From: Kineothrix sp. IPX-CK
GTDB taxonomy: Bacteria; Bacillota; Clostridia; Lachnospirales; Lachnospiraceae
Length of the DNA stretch: 64,000 nucleotides
NCBI RefSeq assembly: GCF_039134705.1
Contig: NZ_CP146256.1
Coordinates: forward strand, 744,001-808,000
Reading direction: 5' to 3'
The notes beneath the pieces were generated by a model, which searched no databases, was not told the DNA's origin, and was given only the letters and a program-made list of their open reading frames with translations. A program made the position numbers and the translations under genes. Positions within the stretch are counted from its first letter, which is position 1. Each line of letters starts with the position of its first letter. Shown here one piece after another: positions 24,479 to 32,112 of this stretch.

Positions 24479-24606
24479 ATAAATACTAAAATGATTATTT
24501 GGTTCATATAAAAAATGACATGAAGAAAATTAACTCAAAGGGGGACGCTTGCTGTTGATCGGATTCAAGCAAGTCAGATTTAGATTTAATGAAAGCGGTG
24601 GTTTAA

Positions 24607-25401
24607 ATGCAGAATGAAAAACTAAAAATACCTGAAATTTCAGAGACATTATTTATACCATTGGCGGCTCGGGCTGACGAAACATTGCGAGTGGACGGTG
24701 TGATTCGTGATGATAAGGCGGTGGAATTCCTGAAGAGAGCGGATACGGCGAATCTCATAGTGAGCGGCGGAAGTATATCCACTCTGGGGATTTTAGCCCG
24801 TACAAAGACTATAGATGAGGAAACCTCTAAAATATTGTCCTGTGCTTCAAAAGCTGTTATCGTAAATTTAGGGGCAGGACTGGATACAAGATATGATAGA
24901 ATTTCCCGTAAAGGGGTGGAATGGTACGACTTGGACTTGCCGGAGACGATAGAACTTAGGAAGCAGTTTACCGGTGAAAGTCATCTTCATTTTATTGCGA
25001 AGTCTGTTTTGGATGAAAGCTGGACTGATGAGATTAAAATAGAGGAAGACGATGCGGTAATAGTCATAGCGGAAGGTCTGCTCATGTATTTTGAGGAAAA
25101 AGATGTACAAAAAATTCTCCGGAAGATAGCGGAGGCCTTTCCCGGGGCAGATATATTTTTTGATGTAGTGCACCCCTTTTTCATAAATAAGGGAATCAGC
25201 AGCAAGTTCCTATGGGGGATAGACAAGGCAAAAGATTTAGAAAAGCTGGACTCTCATATCGAATTAGTAAAGTCGTGGAGCATTGGGAGCTTGCTAAAGA
25301 AACGCCAGCCATGGATTTTGCGGATGTTAAACATCCTGCCTTCTACGAGAAAACGTAGCCAGATTATTCACCTTAAAATAAAAGAAAGCGATTTCAAATA
25401 A
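24607..25401 (+). CDS. SAM-dependent O-methyltransferase, leucine carboxyl methyltransferase family
   Basis: A 264-residue class I methyltransferase of the LCM/TcmP-PpmA family. Landmarks are VSGGSISTLGILARTKTID, the SAM-binding AVIVNLGAGLDTRYDRI (about 88-104), the acidic ribose-binding VEWYDLDLPETIELR (about 109-123), and IAEGLLMYF (about 155-163). The family methylates carboxyl or hydroxyl groups of proteins and polyketide-like small molecules; the substrate here is unknown. It is first in an operon with TetR and a MutS-like ATPase. The ribosome site is weak (GGTGG). Confidence 0.82.
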   Translation: MQNEKLKIPEISETLFIPLAARADETLRVDGVIRDDKAVEFLKRADTANLIVSGGSISTLGILARTKTIDEETSKILSCASKAVIVNLGAGLDTRYDRISRKGVEWYDLDLPETIELRKQFTGESHLHFIAKSVLDESWTDEIKIEEDDAVIVIAEGLLMYFEEKDVQKILRKIAEAFPGADIFFDVVHPFFINKGISSKFLWGIDKAKDLEKLDSHIELVKSWSIGSLLKKRQPWILRMLNILPSTRKRSQIIHLKIKESDFK

Positions 25402-25419
25402 TACAAGGGAGGACGATAA

Positions 25420-26022
25420 ATGCCGCGCTTTAGCGATACCGAAAGAGAGAAGATCAAGCAAAAGCTTTTAACGGAAGGGGAACGTTTATTTACAGCATAC
25501 GGGTTAAAGAAAGTGACCATCGATGATTTGGCGGCGGCGGCTAATATTGCCAAGGCTTCCTTCTATAAATTTTATGAGGGGAAGGAATACCTTTATCTGG
25601 ACATCGTTCAAAAGGCTCAAGCGGATGTCTTTACTAACCTGGAAAAGATGCTGGATGAAAATAAAGCGTATTCTGCCAGAGAACGGGTAAAGCAGGTTTT
25701 TTTAAAAATGTATGAGCTTATGCTGGAATATCCAATCTTATGTCAGATAAATTCTGCAAATATTGAAATGATATCGAGAAAGGTATCTGCACAGAGATTA
25801 GCAGAGTTCACAGCACAGAATATGGATGCTGTTTATGTCCTTGTACGGCGTGGAATTCCATTTGCATATAGTACAAAGATAGTTTCGACAGTATTTAGTG
25901 CGTTATATGGTGTATGGACCGGCTTACAGGGTGAAGACGATGAAATGAAACAACAAGTAATAAATATAATTCTGAATGGAGTTATTGAGCAGATGGTAGA
26001 GGAGAATAAAGATGCAGAGTAA
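25420..26022 (+). CDS. TetR family transcriptional regulator
   Basis: A 200-residue regulator. The N-terminal helix-turn-helix is TAYGLKKVTIDDLAAAANIAKASFYKFYEGKEYLYLDI (about residues 22-60); the helical C-terminal ligand domain has no clear subfamily. GGGAGGA precedes the ATG. It lies 18 bases after the methyltransferase and overlaps the MutS-like gene by 11 bases. Probable autorepressor acting on the palindrome at 24464; the inducer is unknown. Confidence 0.9.
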   Translation: MPRFSDTEREKIKQKLLTEGERLFTAYGLKKVTIDDLAAAANIAKASFYKFYEGKEYLYLDIVQKAQADVFTNLEKMLDENKAYSARERVKQVFLKMYELMLEYPILCQINSANIEMISRKVSAQRLAEFTAQNMDAVYVLVRRGIPFAYSTKIVSTVFSALYGVWTGLQGEDDEMKQQVINIILNGVIEQMVEENKDAE

Positions 26023-27637
26023 TTTTCGTTTGCTATATCCCCCGGGTTATGAGAAAAACTCCCATAACACCATGAAAAACTTTGATTTTATCCACACTCT
26101 TCAAATCGATACGATGATCGTTTTGATCAATGAAAGTTATCTGGGGCTGCAGAAGCTTTCATTGGAAGATTACTTTACGACGGACACGGAAGTATTATTC
26201 TATCGCCTTGCCATTGTGAACGACATAATCGGCAATCCCTATTTATATGAGGTCTTTTGCAGGGCGATCAATTTAATCCGTAATATCCACGACGTGTCAT
26301 GTACTATGAGCAGTGACTTTACGGTGGAAGCGTCACTGGGTGTTATCCGGTATCTGGAGATGTATGAAGAAATCGTGGAATTATTCGCCGGCGGGCTAAA
26401 GGGTCTGTCGCCGGAATCCGAAGGAATGCGGTTTTTCAAGGAACAGATAGAAAGCATTAAGGAAAGCGATGACTATAAAAGCCTGTGCGCTGAGCTTTCC
26501 GGGATGGAAGTAAGGCTCGGAACGATTAAAAGCATTTCAGTTGGAATAAATCTGGATGAGACTCTTCGGGTAAAGGATGCCGGGTTGCTTTCTGTGGAAA
26601 GTACGCTCTATCACGAAGGAACCATTATAGAAAAGCTGCTTAAGAAAAATCCGCAGGACAGCTTCTCCTTGATGGCACCTTTATATCCGTTGCCGAAAGG
26701 TCTGACAAAGGAAGAACTGAAATCGATTAACTATGGGGTAAAGTCCGCGTTGAACACAATTTTCTACAAATCCTTACATAGCTTTGAGCCGCTTATTCAA
26801 AAGTATTACAGGAGCAGCACTTCCTTTTTCGTTTCGCTTTTGGACGATATACGGTTTCTGACGGCGGGTGTGGGATTTATCCTTTCTATGAAAGAATTGG
26901 GTCTGCCTATGTGTCGGCCGCAAATTGCTCCTATGCAGGCTAAAAAATGTGATCTGGAAAATGTGTACAACCCGGCTCTGGCGAGAAAATCCATCGAGCA
27001 AAGAATCGTTTCCAATTCCTTTGCGTTTGATGAAAAGGGACGCTTTTATTTGGTGACGGGGCCCAATCACGGCGGCAAATCTATTTTTGCCTATTCAATC
27101 GGCATGGCACAGGCACTGTTTCAGCTGGGGCTGTTTGTTCCGTCAGAAAGTGCGCTCATGAGTCCTGTCTCAGGGATATACACGCACTTTCCATCCTCCG
27201 ACGAGAACAATTATGGGAAGGGAAGGCTGGAGAGCGAGTGCTCCCGATTGGGAGCTATTATGGAAGAATTGACGGACACAGATATGCTGCTCATGGATGA
27301 AACCTTTTCCAGCACCAGCGGCTTGGAGGCCGGATACATCGCCTCCGAGGTGCTTACCGGAATCGGAGCCATCGGCTGCGGCGGTATGTTTGTTACACAT
27401 ATTCATGATTTGACTCAGCAAATTGATATTTATAACGGTCATCCTCAAAATAAAGGAAAGATAGATAATCTCGTTAAAGGAAAGATAGATAATCTCGTGG
27501 CACAGATGGACAGCGAAAGGGATGGAAGCAGAAGCTATAAAATTTCCCGAACTACACCGGATGGTCTGAGCTATGCCAAGGATATTGCCGGCCGCTATGG
27601 GCTTCATCTGGAAAATATTATAAAAAATTTAGAATAA
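26012..27637 (+). CDS. MutS-like ATPase domain protein
   Basis: A 541-residue protein with a MutS-family ATPase at its C-terminal end: Walker A GPNHGGKS at 350-357, MSPVSGIYTHFPSSDENNYGKGRLESEC (the MutS 'fTRIGa.D...G.STF' region in altered form), Walker B MLLMDETFSSTSGLEAGYIASEVL, and GMFVTHIHDL. Residues 1-330 are helical like the MutS lever/core domains; the mismatch-recognition domain I is absent and the length is well short of MutS (about 850). Canonical mismatch repair is therefore unlikely. Such small MutS-like proteins are scattered in Clostridia with unknown roles. A 24-bp tandem duplication at 27452 doubles KGKIDNLV. Confidence 0.85.
   Translation: MQSNFRLLYPPGYEKNSHNTMKNFDFIHTLQIDTMIVLINESYLGLQKLSLEDYFTTDTEVLFYRLAIVNDIIGNPYLYEVFCRAINLIRNIHDVSCTMSSDFTVEASLGVIRYLEMYEEIVELFAGGLKGLSPESEGMRFFKEQIESIKESDDYKSLCAELSGMEVRLGTIKSISVGINLDETLRVKDAGLLSVESTLYHEGTIIEKLLKKNPQDSFSLMAPLYPLPKGLTKEELKSINYGVKSALNTIFYKSLHSFEPLIQKYYRSSTSFFVSLLDDIRFLTAGVGFILSMKELGLPMCRPQIAPMQAKKCDLENVYNPALARKSIEQRIVSNSFAFDEKGRFYLVTGPNHGGKSIFAYSIGMAQALFQLGLFVPSESALMSPVSGIYTHFPSSDENNYGKGRLESECSRLGAIMEELTDTDMLLMDETFSSTSGLEAGYIASEVLTGIGAIGCGGMFVTHIHDLTQQIDIYNGHPQNKGKIDNLVKGKIDNLVAQMDSERDGSRSYKISRTTPDGLSYAKDIAGRYGLHLENIIKNLE
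27452..27499 (+). repeat. 24-bp in-frame tandem duplication inside the MutS-like gene
   Basis: AAAGGAAAGATAGATAATCT plus CGTT (27452-27475) is repeated at 27476-27499 with one difference in the last base. It encodes KGKIDNLV twice (residues 481-488 and 489-496). Perfect identity of the copies suggests a recent slippage event. Confidence 0.9.
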
Positions 27638-27639
27638 AA

Positions 27640-27670
27640 AACTGCCCGGATATTTAAAATCCGGGCAGTT
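27640..27670. terminator. Bidirectional terminator between convergent genes
   Basis: AACTGCCCGGAT (27640-27651) and ATCCGGGCAGTT (27659-27670) form a perfect 12-bp stem, preceded by A5 and followed by T-rich sequence. It serves both the MutS-like gene and the convergent LacI gene. Confidence 0.9.
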
Positions 27671-27676
27671 TTCCAA

Positions 27677-28702
27677 TTACAAAGAATCCTGCGTTGAAAT
27701 AGTGATAGGAACCTCTATATATGTAGCAGATGGCCGTACTTTTTTGATTAAATAGTCGAAGAGGAGTTTAACCAGCTGGTACCCTTGAAATTCCGGACTC
27801 TGCCCCAATGCAAAATCTACGGTACCATCTTCCAGCAATTTTAAGGTTTCCGGCACAAGGTCATGGCATATTAGCGCTACTTGATCTGTTTTTTCCAAAA
27901 TACGAAGAGCATTTCCGACTCCGGACACACCACCGCCTGTAATATATATACCTTTAAGATCGGGCACTTTTTTAAAGTATTCGAGTGTAATTTTGAATGC
28001 CTCATCCTTACGATCTTGGTTTTCCCGAATATCTAATATGTGAATCGGAAACGAATTGAGATTTATTTTGTCCATAAACCCTTGCAGGCGGTCTTTGTGG
28101 CAAGAAAGATTATAAGAACTGATAATAATGCCGACTTCACCACCCTCGGGCAATAACTTGCTCATAAGACCGGCAACCGTACGTCCCCCCTTTTTGTGGT
28201 CCTGTCCGATAAAGCACATATCGTTAGTTCCCTGAAGCTTTGAATTAAAGGTTATTACTGCGATACCGCTGTCAATCAACTGATTGATTTTCGTGCGAAC
28301 CCTGTCATCGTCTATTGGAAATACGGCAATACCTGAAACACGATCATTTTCTAATTCGGTCAGTATACTTATCTGCTCGGCGGGTTCCAGGGAAATGGGC
28401 ATTTTTATATTCACTTCGATTCCAAAAGCTTTATATTCTTCCTGAGCATTTTTTACGCCCAGCAGCATTTCCTGAATGAAGGGATTGTATTCTGGTGTAA
28501 GGATAATTCCTATCTTTATAGGATCTTTACTTTGCACAAGTGCTTTGCCGATAAAGTTAGGCTGGTAATTTAATCCTTCTGCTATTTCCAGAACCTTCTT
28601 TCTGGTTTCATTTTTTACTCCCGGTCTATCATTAAGAACCTTATCAACAGTACCTCTGGATACATTTGCCAACTCTGCTATTTGCTTTATAGTAACAGGC
28701 AT
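27677..28702 (-). CDS. LacI family regulator with ribose-binding-like domain
   Basis: A 341-residue regulator. The helix-turn-helix TIKQIAELANVSRGTVDKVLNDRPGV is followed by hinge NFIGKALVQSK and an RbsB-like effector domain (IKIGIILTPEYNPFIQEMLLGVKNAQ). The start at 28702 follows GGAGGGGAG on the minus strand; an upstream ATG in frame lacks a site. It is divergent from the ketose operon at 28947 and should repress it, and perhaps itself, through the GTGCTCG operators between them. The effector is probably the imported ketose or a derivative. Confidence 0.92.
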   Translation of the reverse strand: MPVTIKQIAELANVSRGTVDKVLNDRPGVKNETRKKVLEIAEGLNYQPNFIGKALVQSKDPIKIGIILTPEYNPFIQEMLLGVKNAQEEYKAFGIEVNIKMPISLEPAEQISILTELENDRVSGIAVFPIDDDRVRTKINQLIDSGIAVITFNSKLQGTNDMCFIGQDHKKGGRTVAGLMSKLLPEGGEVGIIISSYNLSCHKDRLQGFMDKINLNSFPIHILDIRENQDRKDEAFKITLEYFKKVPDLKGIYITGGGVSGVGNALRILEKTDQVALICHDLVPETLKLLEDGTVDFALGQSPEFQGYQLVKLLFDYLIKKVRPSATYIEVPITISTQDSL

Positions 28703-28744
28703 AATAATACTCCCCTCCAGTAAAATCATATTTATTATTGTTTT

Positions 28745-28773
28745 ATATTATCATGATAACAAAAGAATGTCCA
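28745..28773 (-). promoter_or_regulatory. Promoter of the LacI gene (minus strand)
   Basis: Read on the minus strand, TGGACA (28773-28768), a 17-base spacer, and TAATAT (28750-28745). Confidence 0.55.
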
Positions 28774-28780
28774 GATAAAA

Positions 28781-28793
28781 GAGCACGAGCACA
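28781..28793. promoter_or_regulatory. Secondary LacI operator (imperfect)
   Basis: On the minus strand this reads TGTGCTCGTGCTC; its left half TGTGCTCG is identical to the perfect operator at 28911. It sits 8 bases upstream of the regulator's own -35 box, consistent with autoregulation or looping. Confidence 0.5.
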
Positions 28794-28868
28794 AAAAGAT
28801 AAAAAGCAACAAAAATTCATTATGCAATATAAACAAAAAAAATATAAAAATATGTTATATATTAATAA

Positions 28869-28897
28869 TTGATACATTTTAAATTTAGTGTTACAAT
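28869..28897 (+). promoter_or_regulatory. Promoter of the ketose operon
   Basis: TTGATA at 28869-28874 and TACAAT at 28892-28897 with a 17-base spacer; the start near 28904 is directly followed by the operator. Confidence 0.75.
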
Positions 28898-28910
28898 GCA
28901 AATACAAAAA

Positions 28911-28924
28911 TGTGCTCGAGCACA
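28911..28924. promoter_or_regulatory. Perfect palindromic LacI operator
   Basis: TGTGCTCGAGCACA, 14 bases, perfect palindrome with central CG, just downstream of the predicted start and 22 bases before the first start codon. A partial copy is at 28781. Confidence 0.75.
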
Positions 28925-28946
28925 AAGTGTAAGGAGAAAAATAATT

Positions 28947-29816
28947 ATGAAAATTGGAACAGGTTATGCATATTGGGGAAATGATTGGAATTGCGATTAT
29001 ATACAGGTCACAAATAAAGTGGCGGATATTGGTTTTGATATTTTAGAAATAGGAGCAGATCATTTATACCATATGTCCGATGAGGAAATCGAACGGCTCA
29101 AAGAAACAGGAAGACAAAGAAATATAGAATTTACTACAAACAGCGGACCATCAAGAGAAAATGATTTAGCGTCACCTAATAAAGCAGTCAGAGAGCATGG
29201 TATTGATTATTTTATAAAAGTAATGCAAAACATGAAAAAATTAGGCTCTAAAATATTGGTAGGAGCTATATATTCTTTTTGGCCGTCCGATTTCGCTTAC
29301 ACAGATAAAGCGGCAGCATGGAAACACAGTATTGAAGCTTTAAAAGTACTGAGTAAAACGGCAGAGGAATTAGATATTGAAATTGCGTTAGAGGTTCTTA
29401 ACAGAAATGAAAGCTATATATTGAATGAATGTAAAGAGGCTATTGAATATGTTGAAAAAATTGGGAGCAGAAGTATTACGATTTTGTTAGATACTTACCA
29501 TATGAATATTGAAGAAGATGATATGTACGAGGCACTCCGTAAAGCAGGAAAATTACTTGGACATGTTCATGTAGGAGAAAATAACAGGAAGCTTCCGGGA
29601 ATGAATAACAGTATTGACTGGAAGAAAATCGGTAGAGCTTTAAAAGATATTAATTATGAAAAAGCAGTAGTAATGGAACCGTTTCTTTTGACTGGCGGAG
29701 AAGTAGGCCGCGATATTCGTGTATGGCGCGACTTGAGCAATGGCGCTGACAGTGAACAAATGGATAAATACATTAGTGATTCCTTGAAGTTTTTAAAAGG
29801 CTGTTTTGCGGAATAA
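28947..29816 (+). CDS. Ketose 3-epimerase (D-tagatose/D-psicose 3-epimerase family)
   Basis: A 289-residue TIM barrel of the sugar phosphate isomerase/epimerase family. The DTE/DPE metal-site motifs are all visible: IALEVLNRNESYI (catalytic Glu about residue 150), ILLDTYHMNIEEDD (metal Asp/His about 183-186), GHVHVGENNRKLPG (His/Arg about 209-215) and VVMEPFL (Glu about 244). These enzymes interconvert free ketohexoses at C3 (fructose/psicose, tagatose/sorbose) or the matching pentuloses. ATG 28947 follows AAGGAG; the frame upstream crosses the operator. First gene of the operon with a kinase and tagatose-bisphosphate aldolase subunits, so D-sorbose to D-tagatose is a reasonable guess. Confidence 0.87.
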   Translation: MKIGTGYAYWGNDWNCDYIQVTNKVADIGFDILEIGADHLYHMSDEEIERLKETGRQRNIEFTTNSGPSRENDLASPNKAVREHGIDYFIKVMQNMKKLGSKILVGAIYSFWPSDFAYTDKAAAWKHSIEALKVLSKTAEELDIEIALEVLNRNESYILNECKEAIEYVEKIGSRSITILLDTYHMNIEEDDMYEALRKAGKLLGHVHVGENNRKLPGMNNSIDWKKIGRALKDINYEKAVVMEPFLLTGGEVGRDIRVWRDLSNGADSEQMDKYISDSLKFLKGCFAE

Positions 29817-29825
29817 GGAGATAAT

Positions 29826-30761
29826 ATGATAGAAGTATTGATAATGGGCGAAATGCTCGTAGAAATAATGAGAACAGAAGAAGATGTTCAATTATATACG
29901 ACAGATATATTTAAAGGACCATATCCAAGCGGCGCTCCTGCAATTTTTATAGATACTGTTGCAAGGCTGGGGCACAAAACGGCCATTATAGGCGGTGTCG
30001 GAAAAGATGATTTTGGAAAGAATATCTTAGACCGGTTAAAAAATGACGGAGTGGACTGCAGTTATGTGCTGGAAAGCGAAGAAAGAGCAACAGGAGTGGC
30101 GTTTGTGACCTATTTTAATGATGGTTCCAGGAAGTTTATATTCCATATGGGCAATACTCCGGCAGTGGAAGCAAAATCTCCGGATGTAGGCGATTTTAAA
30201 GATGTGAAATATATGCATATTATGGGATGCTCCCTTATGGCAAACAAAAGCTTTGCACAGGAAATACTAAAGACTATGAGGATGCTGGTGGCAAACGGAA
30301 CCAAAATTTCCTTTGATCCAAATATTAGAAAAGAATTGTTTTCTGATGATTCTGTTTATGAAGTGGTAAATGAAGTTATAAAAAATACAAATGTATTTAT
30401 GCCTGGAGTTGAGGAGCTGTTGTCTATAACTGGTGAGGCCAGTGTGGAATCGGCCGTTAGAATGTGCTTTGAAAATCCAAAGCTGGAGATTTTGGCACTG
30501 AAAAATGGCTCTAAGGGAAGTGTTATTTATACAAGAGATCAAGTGGTCGAAATGGGTGTTTATAAAATTGAACAGAAAGATGCCACAGGAGCGGGTGACT
30601 GCTTTGACGGAGGATTTATTGCAGGATTGATAGAAGGAAGAGATATATCGGAGGCTGCGAAGATGGGAGCTGCTGCCGGAGCATTAAATGCCGCCGCATT
30701 TGGACCTATGGAAGGAAATATTAGTCAGGAAACAGTTTGGAAAATGATTAATGAAAATTAG
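29826..30761 (+). CDS. PfkB family sugar kinase
   Basis: A 311-residue ribokinase-fold kinase. The N-terminal sugar-binding region includes GPYPSGAPAIFIDTVARLGHKTAIIGGVGKDDFG; the C-terminal PfkB signature DATGAGDCFDGGF (about 258-270) carries the catalytic Asp and anion hole. Family members phosphorylate fructose, tagatose, ribose, 2-keto-3-deoxygluconate or their phosphates. Between a 3-epimerase and GatZ it probably phosphorylates the tagatose-type ketose. Only one kinase is encoded here, so the second phosphorylation needed for a bisphosphate must come from elsewhere or from the same enzyme. Confidence 0.88.
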   Translation: MIEVLIMGEMLVEIMRTEEDVQLYTTDIFKGPYPSGAPAIFIDTVARLGHKTAIIGGVGKDDFGKNILDRLKNDGVDCSYVLESEERATGVAFVTYFNDGSRKFIFHMGNTPAVEAKSPDVGDFKDVKYMHIMGCSLMANKSFAQEILKTMRMLVANGTKISFDPNIRKELFSDDSVYEVVNEVIKNTNVFMPGVEELLSITGEASVESAVRMCFENPKLEILALKNGSKGSVIYTRDQVVEMGVYKIEQKDATGAGDCFDGGFIAGLIEGRDISEAAKMGAAAGALNAAAFGPMEGNISQETVWKMINEN

Positions 30762-30771
30762 GAGAGCAGCC

Positions 30772-32097
30772 ATGAAAGACTCAATAAGATATATGATAGA
30801 AAGGCGCAGCGCAGGAGTGCCGTGTGGAATTGCTTCTTTTTGTACGGCCAATGAATTAGTGATCGAAGCTGTTTTGGAGCAGGCAAAAAAGAACGGTGAT
30901 GTGGCATTGATTGAAGCCACTGCTAATCAGGTGAATCAATTTGGAGGATATACAGGAATGAAACCAATTGATTTCAAAAGATTTGTTTATCAAATAGCAG
31001 ATAAAATATATTTTCCCAAAGAAAATATTATTTTAGGCGGTGATCATCTTGGTCCCCTTATATGGACCGGCGAAAATGAAGGCGTCGCTATGGAAAAATC
31101 AAAAGAGCTTGTCAGACAGTTTGTGAAAGCGGGTTATAAAAAAATACATTTGGATACAAGTATGCGTCTTGCCAGTGATTCTATTGATGAGAAGCTATCC
31201 GATGAAGTAATCGCCCGCAGAGGCGCTGAACTATATAAGGTATGCGAAGAAGCATATCAGGAGTTGTTGAAAGAAAATCCTTCGGAGGCCAGACCTGTTT
31301 ATATCATTGGCAGTGAGGTTCCAATACCGGGAGGCGCACAGGAAGAGGAAGAAAGTATCACTGTCACCAAGCCTCAGGACGTGGAAAATACTCTGGAAGT
31401 TTATAGGAAAGAGTTTGAAAAAGCCGGGATTGACAAAGCGTTTGAAAATGTGATTGGAATTGTTGTCCAGCCGGGTGTGGAATTCGGAGATGCGGAAATC
31501 TTTCACTATGACAGGTACAATGCCAAAGAACTCTGTGATTCTGTTAAAAAATACGAAGGTATCGTATTGGAAGGACATTCTACTGATTATCAGTCTCCTC
31601 AGAACCTGCGAATGATGGTAGAAGACGGTATCGCTATATTAAAAGTTGGACCGGCACTTACTTTTGCACTCAGAGAAGGGCTATTTGCTTTAAGCCGTAT
31701 AGAAGAAGAATTAATAACGAGAGAAAAACGGGCCAATTTTATTGATGTATTGGAAGATGTTATGGTGAGTAATCCGGAAAATTGGAAGAAGCACTATCAT
31801 GGATCTGAGAAGGAACTGCAAATAAAAAGAAAGTATAGTTTTTCTGATAGATGCCGCTACTATTTTGCTCAGCCTGAAATTATAAAAAGTATGGAAAAGT
31901 TATTTGATAACCTTGATAGCGTCGAGATACCTCTTAGTTTATTGCAGCAGTATATGCCGCTGCAATATATAAAGGTTAGAGATAAAAAACTCAATATGAA
32001 GGCACGTGAACTGGCAAAGGATAATATAAAGATGTTGATTGAGGATTATAACTATGCAGTGAGACCAGGTCATATTATCGGCGGCATATTTGTATAG
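30772..32097 (+). CDS. gatZ: Tagatose-bisphosphate aldolase accessory subunit (GatZ/KbaZ)
   Basis: A 441-residue barrel protein of the GatZ/KbaZ family: GIASFCTANELVIEAVLEQ, LIEATANQVNQFGGYTGM, ILGGDHLGPLIWTGE, and KIHLDTSMRLASD. GatZ has no aldolase activity by itself but stabilises and activates GatY, encoded at 35739. The start at 30772 follows TAGGAGAG; an ATG at 30751 overlaps the kinase gene and is less likely. The gatZ and gatY genes are separated by the importer genes, which is less usual than adjacent placement. Confidence 0.9.
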   Translation: MKDSIRYMIERRSAGVPCGIASFCTANELVIEAVLEQAKKNGDVALIEATANQVNQFGGYTGMKPIDFKRFVYQIADKIYFPKENIILGGDHLGPLIWTGENEGVAMEKSKELVRQFVKAGYKKIHLDTSMRLASDSIDEKLSDEVIARRGAELYKVCEEAYQELLKENPSEARPVYIIGSEVPIPGGAQEEEESITVTKPQDVENTLEVYRKEFEKAGIDKAFENVIGIVVQPGVEFGDAEIFHYDRYNAKELCDSVKKYEGIVLEGHSTDYQSPQNLRMMVEDGIAILKVGPALTFALREGLFALSRIEEELITREKRANFIDVLEDVMVSNPENWKKHYHGSEKELQIKRKYSFSDRCRYYFAQPEIIKSMEKLFDNLDSVEIPLSLLQQYMPLQYIKVRDKKLNMKARELAKDNIKMLIEDYNYAVRPGHIIGGIFV

Positions 32098-32112
32098 GGA
32101 AGGAGAAAAAAG

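Noticed and set aside
27452..27499. CRISPR-like repeat
   Set aside because: Only two adjacent copies, in frame inside a coding region, with no spacers.
26012..27637. Mismatch repair protein MutS or MutS2
   Set aside because: It lacks domain I and the length of MutS, and there is no Smr domain as in MutS2.
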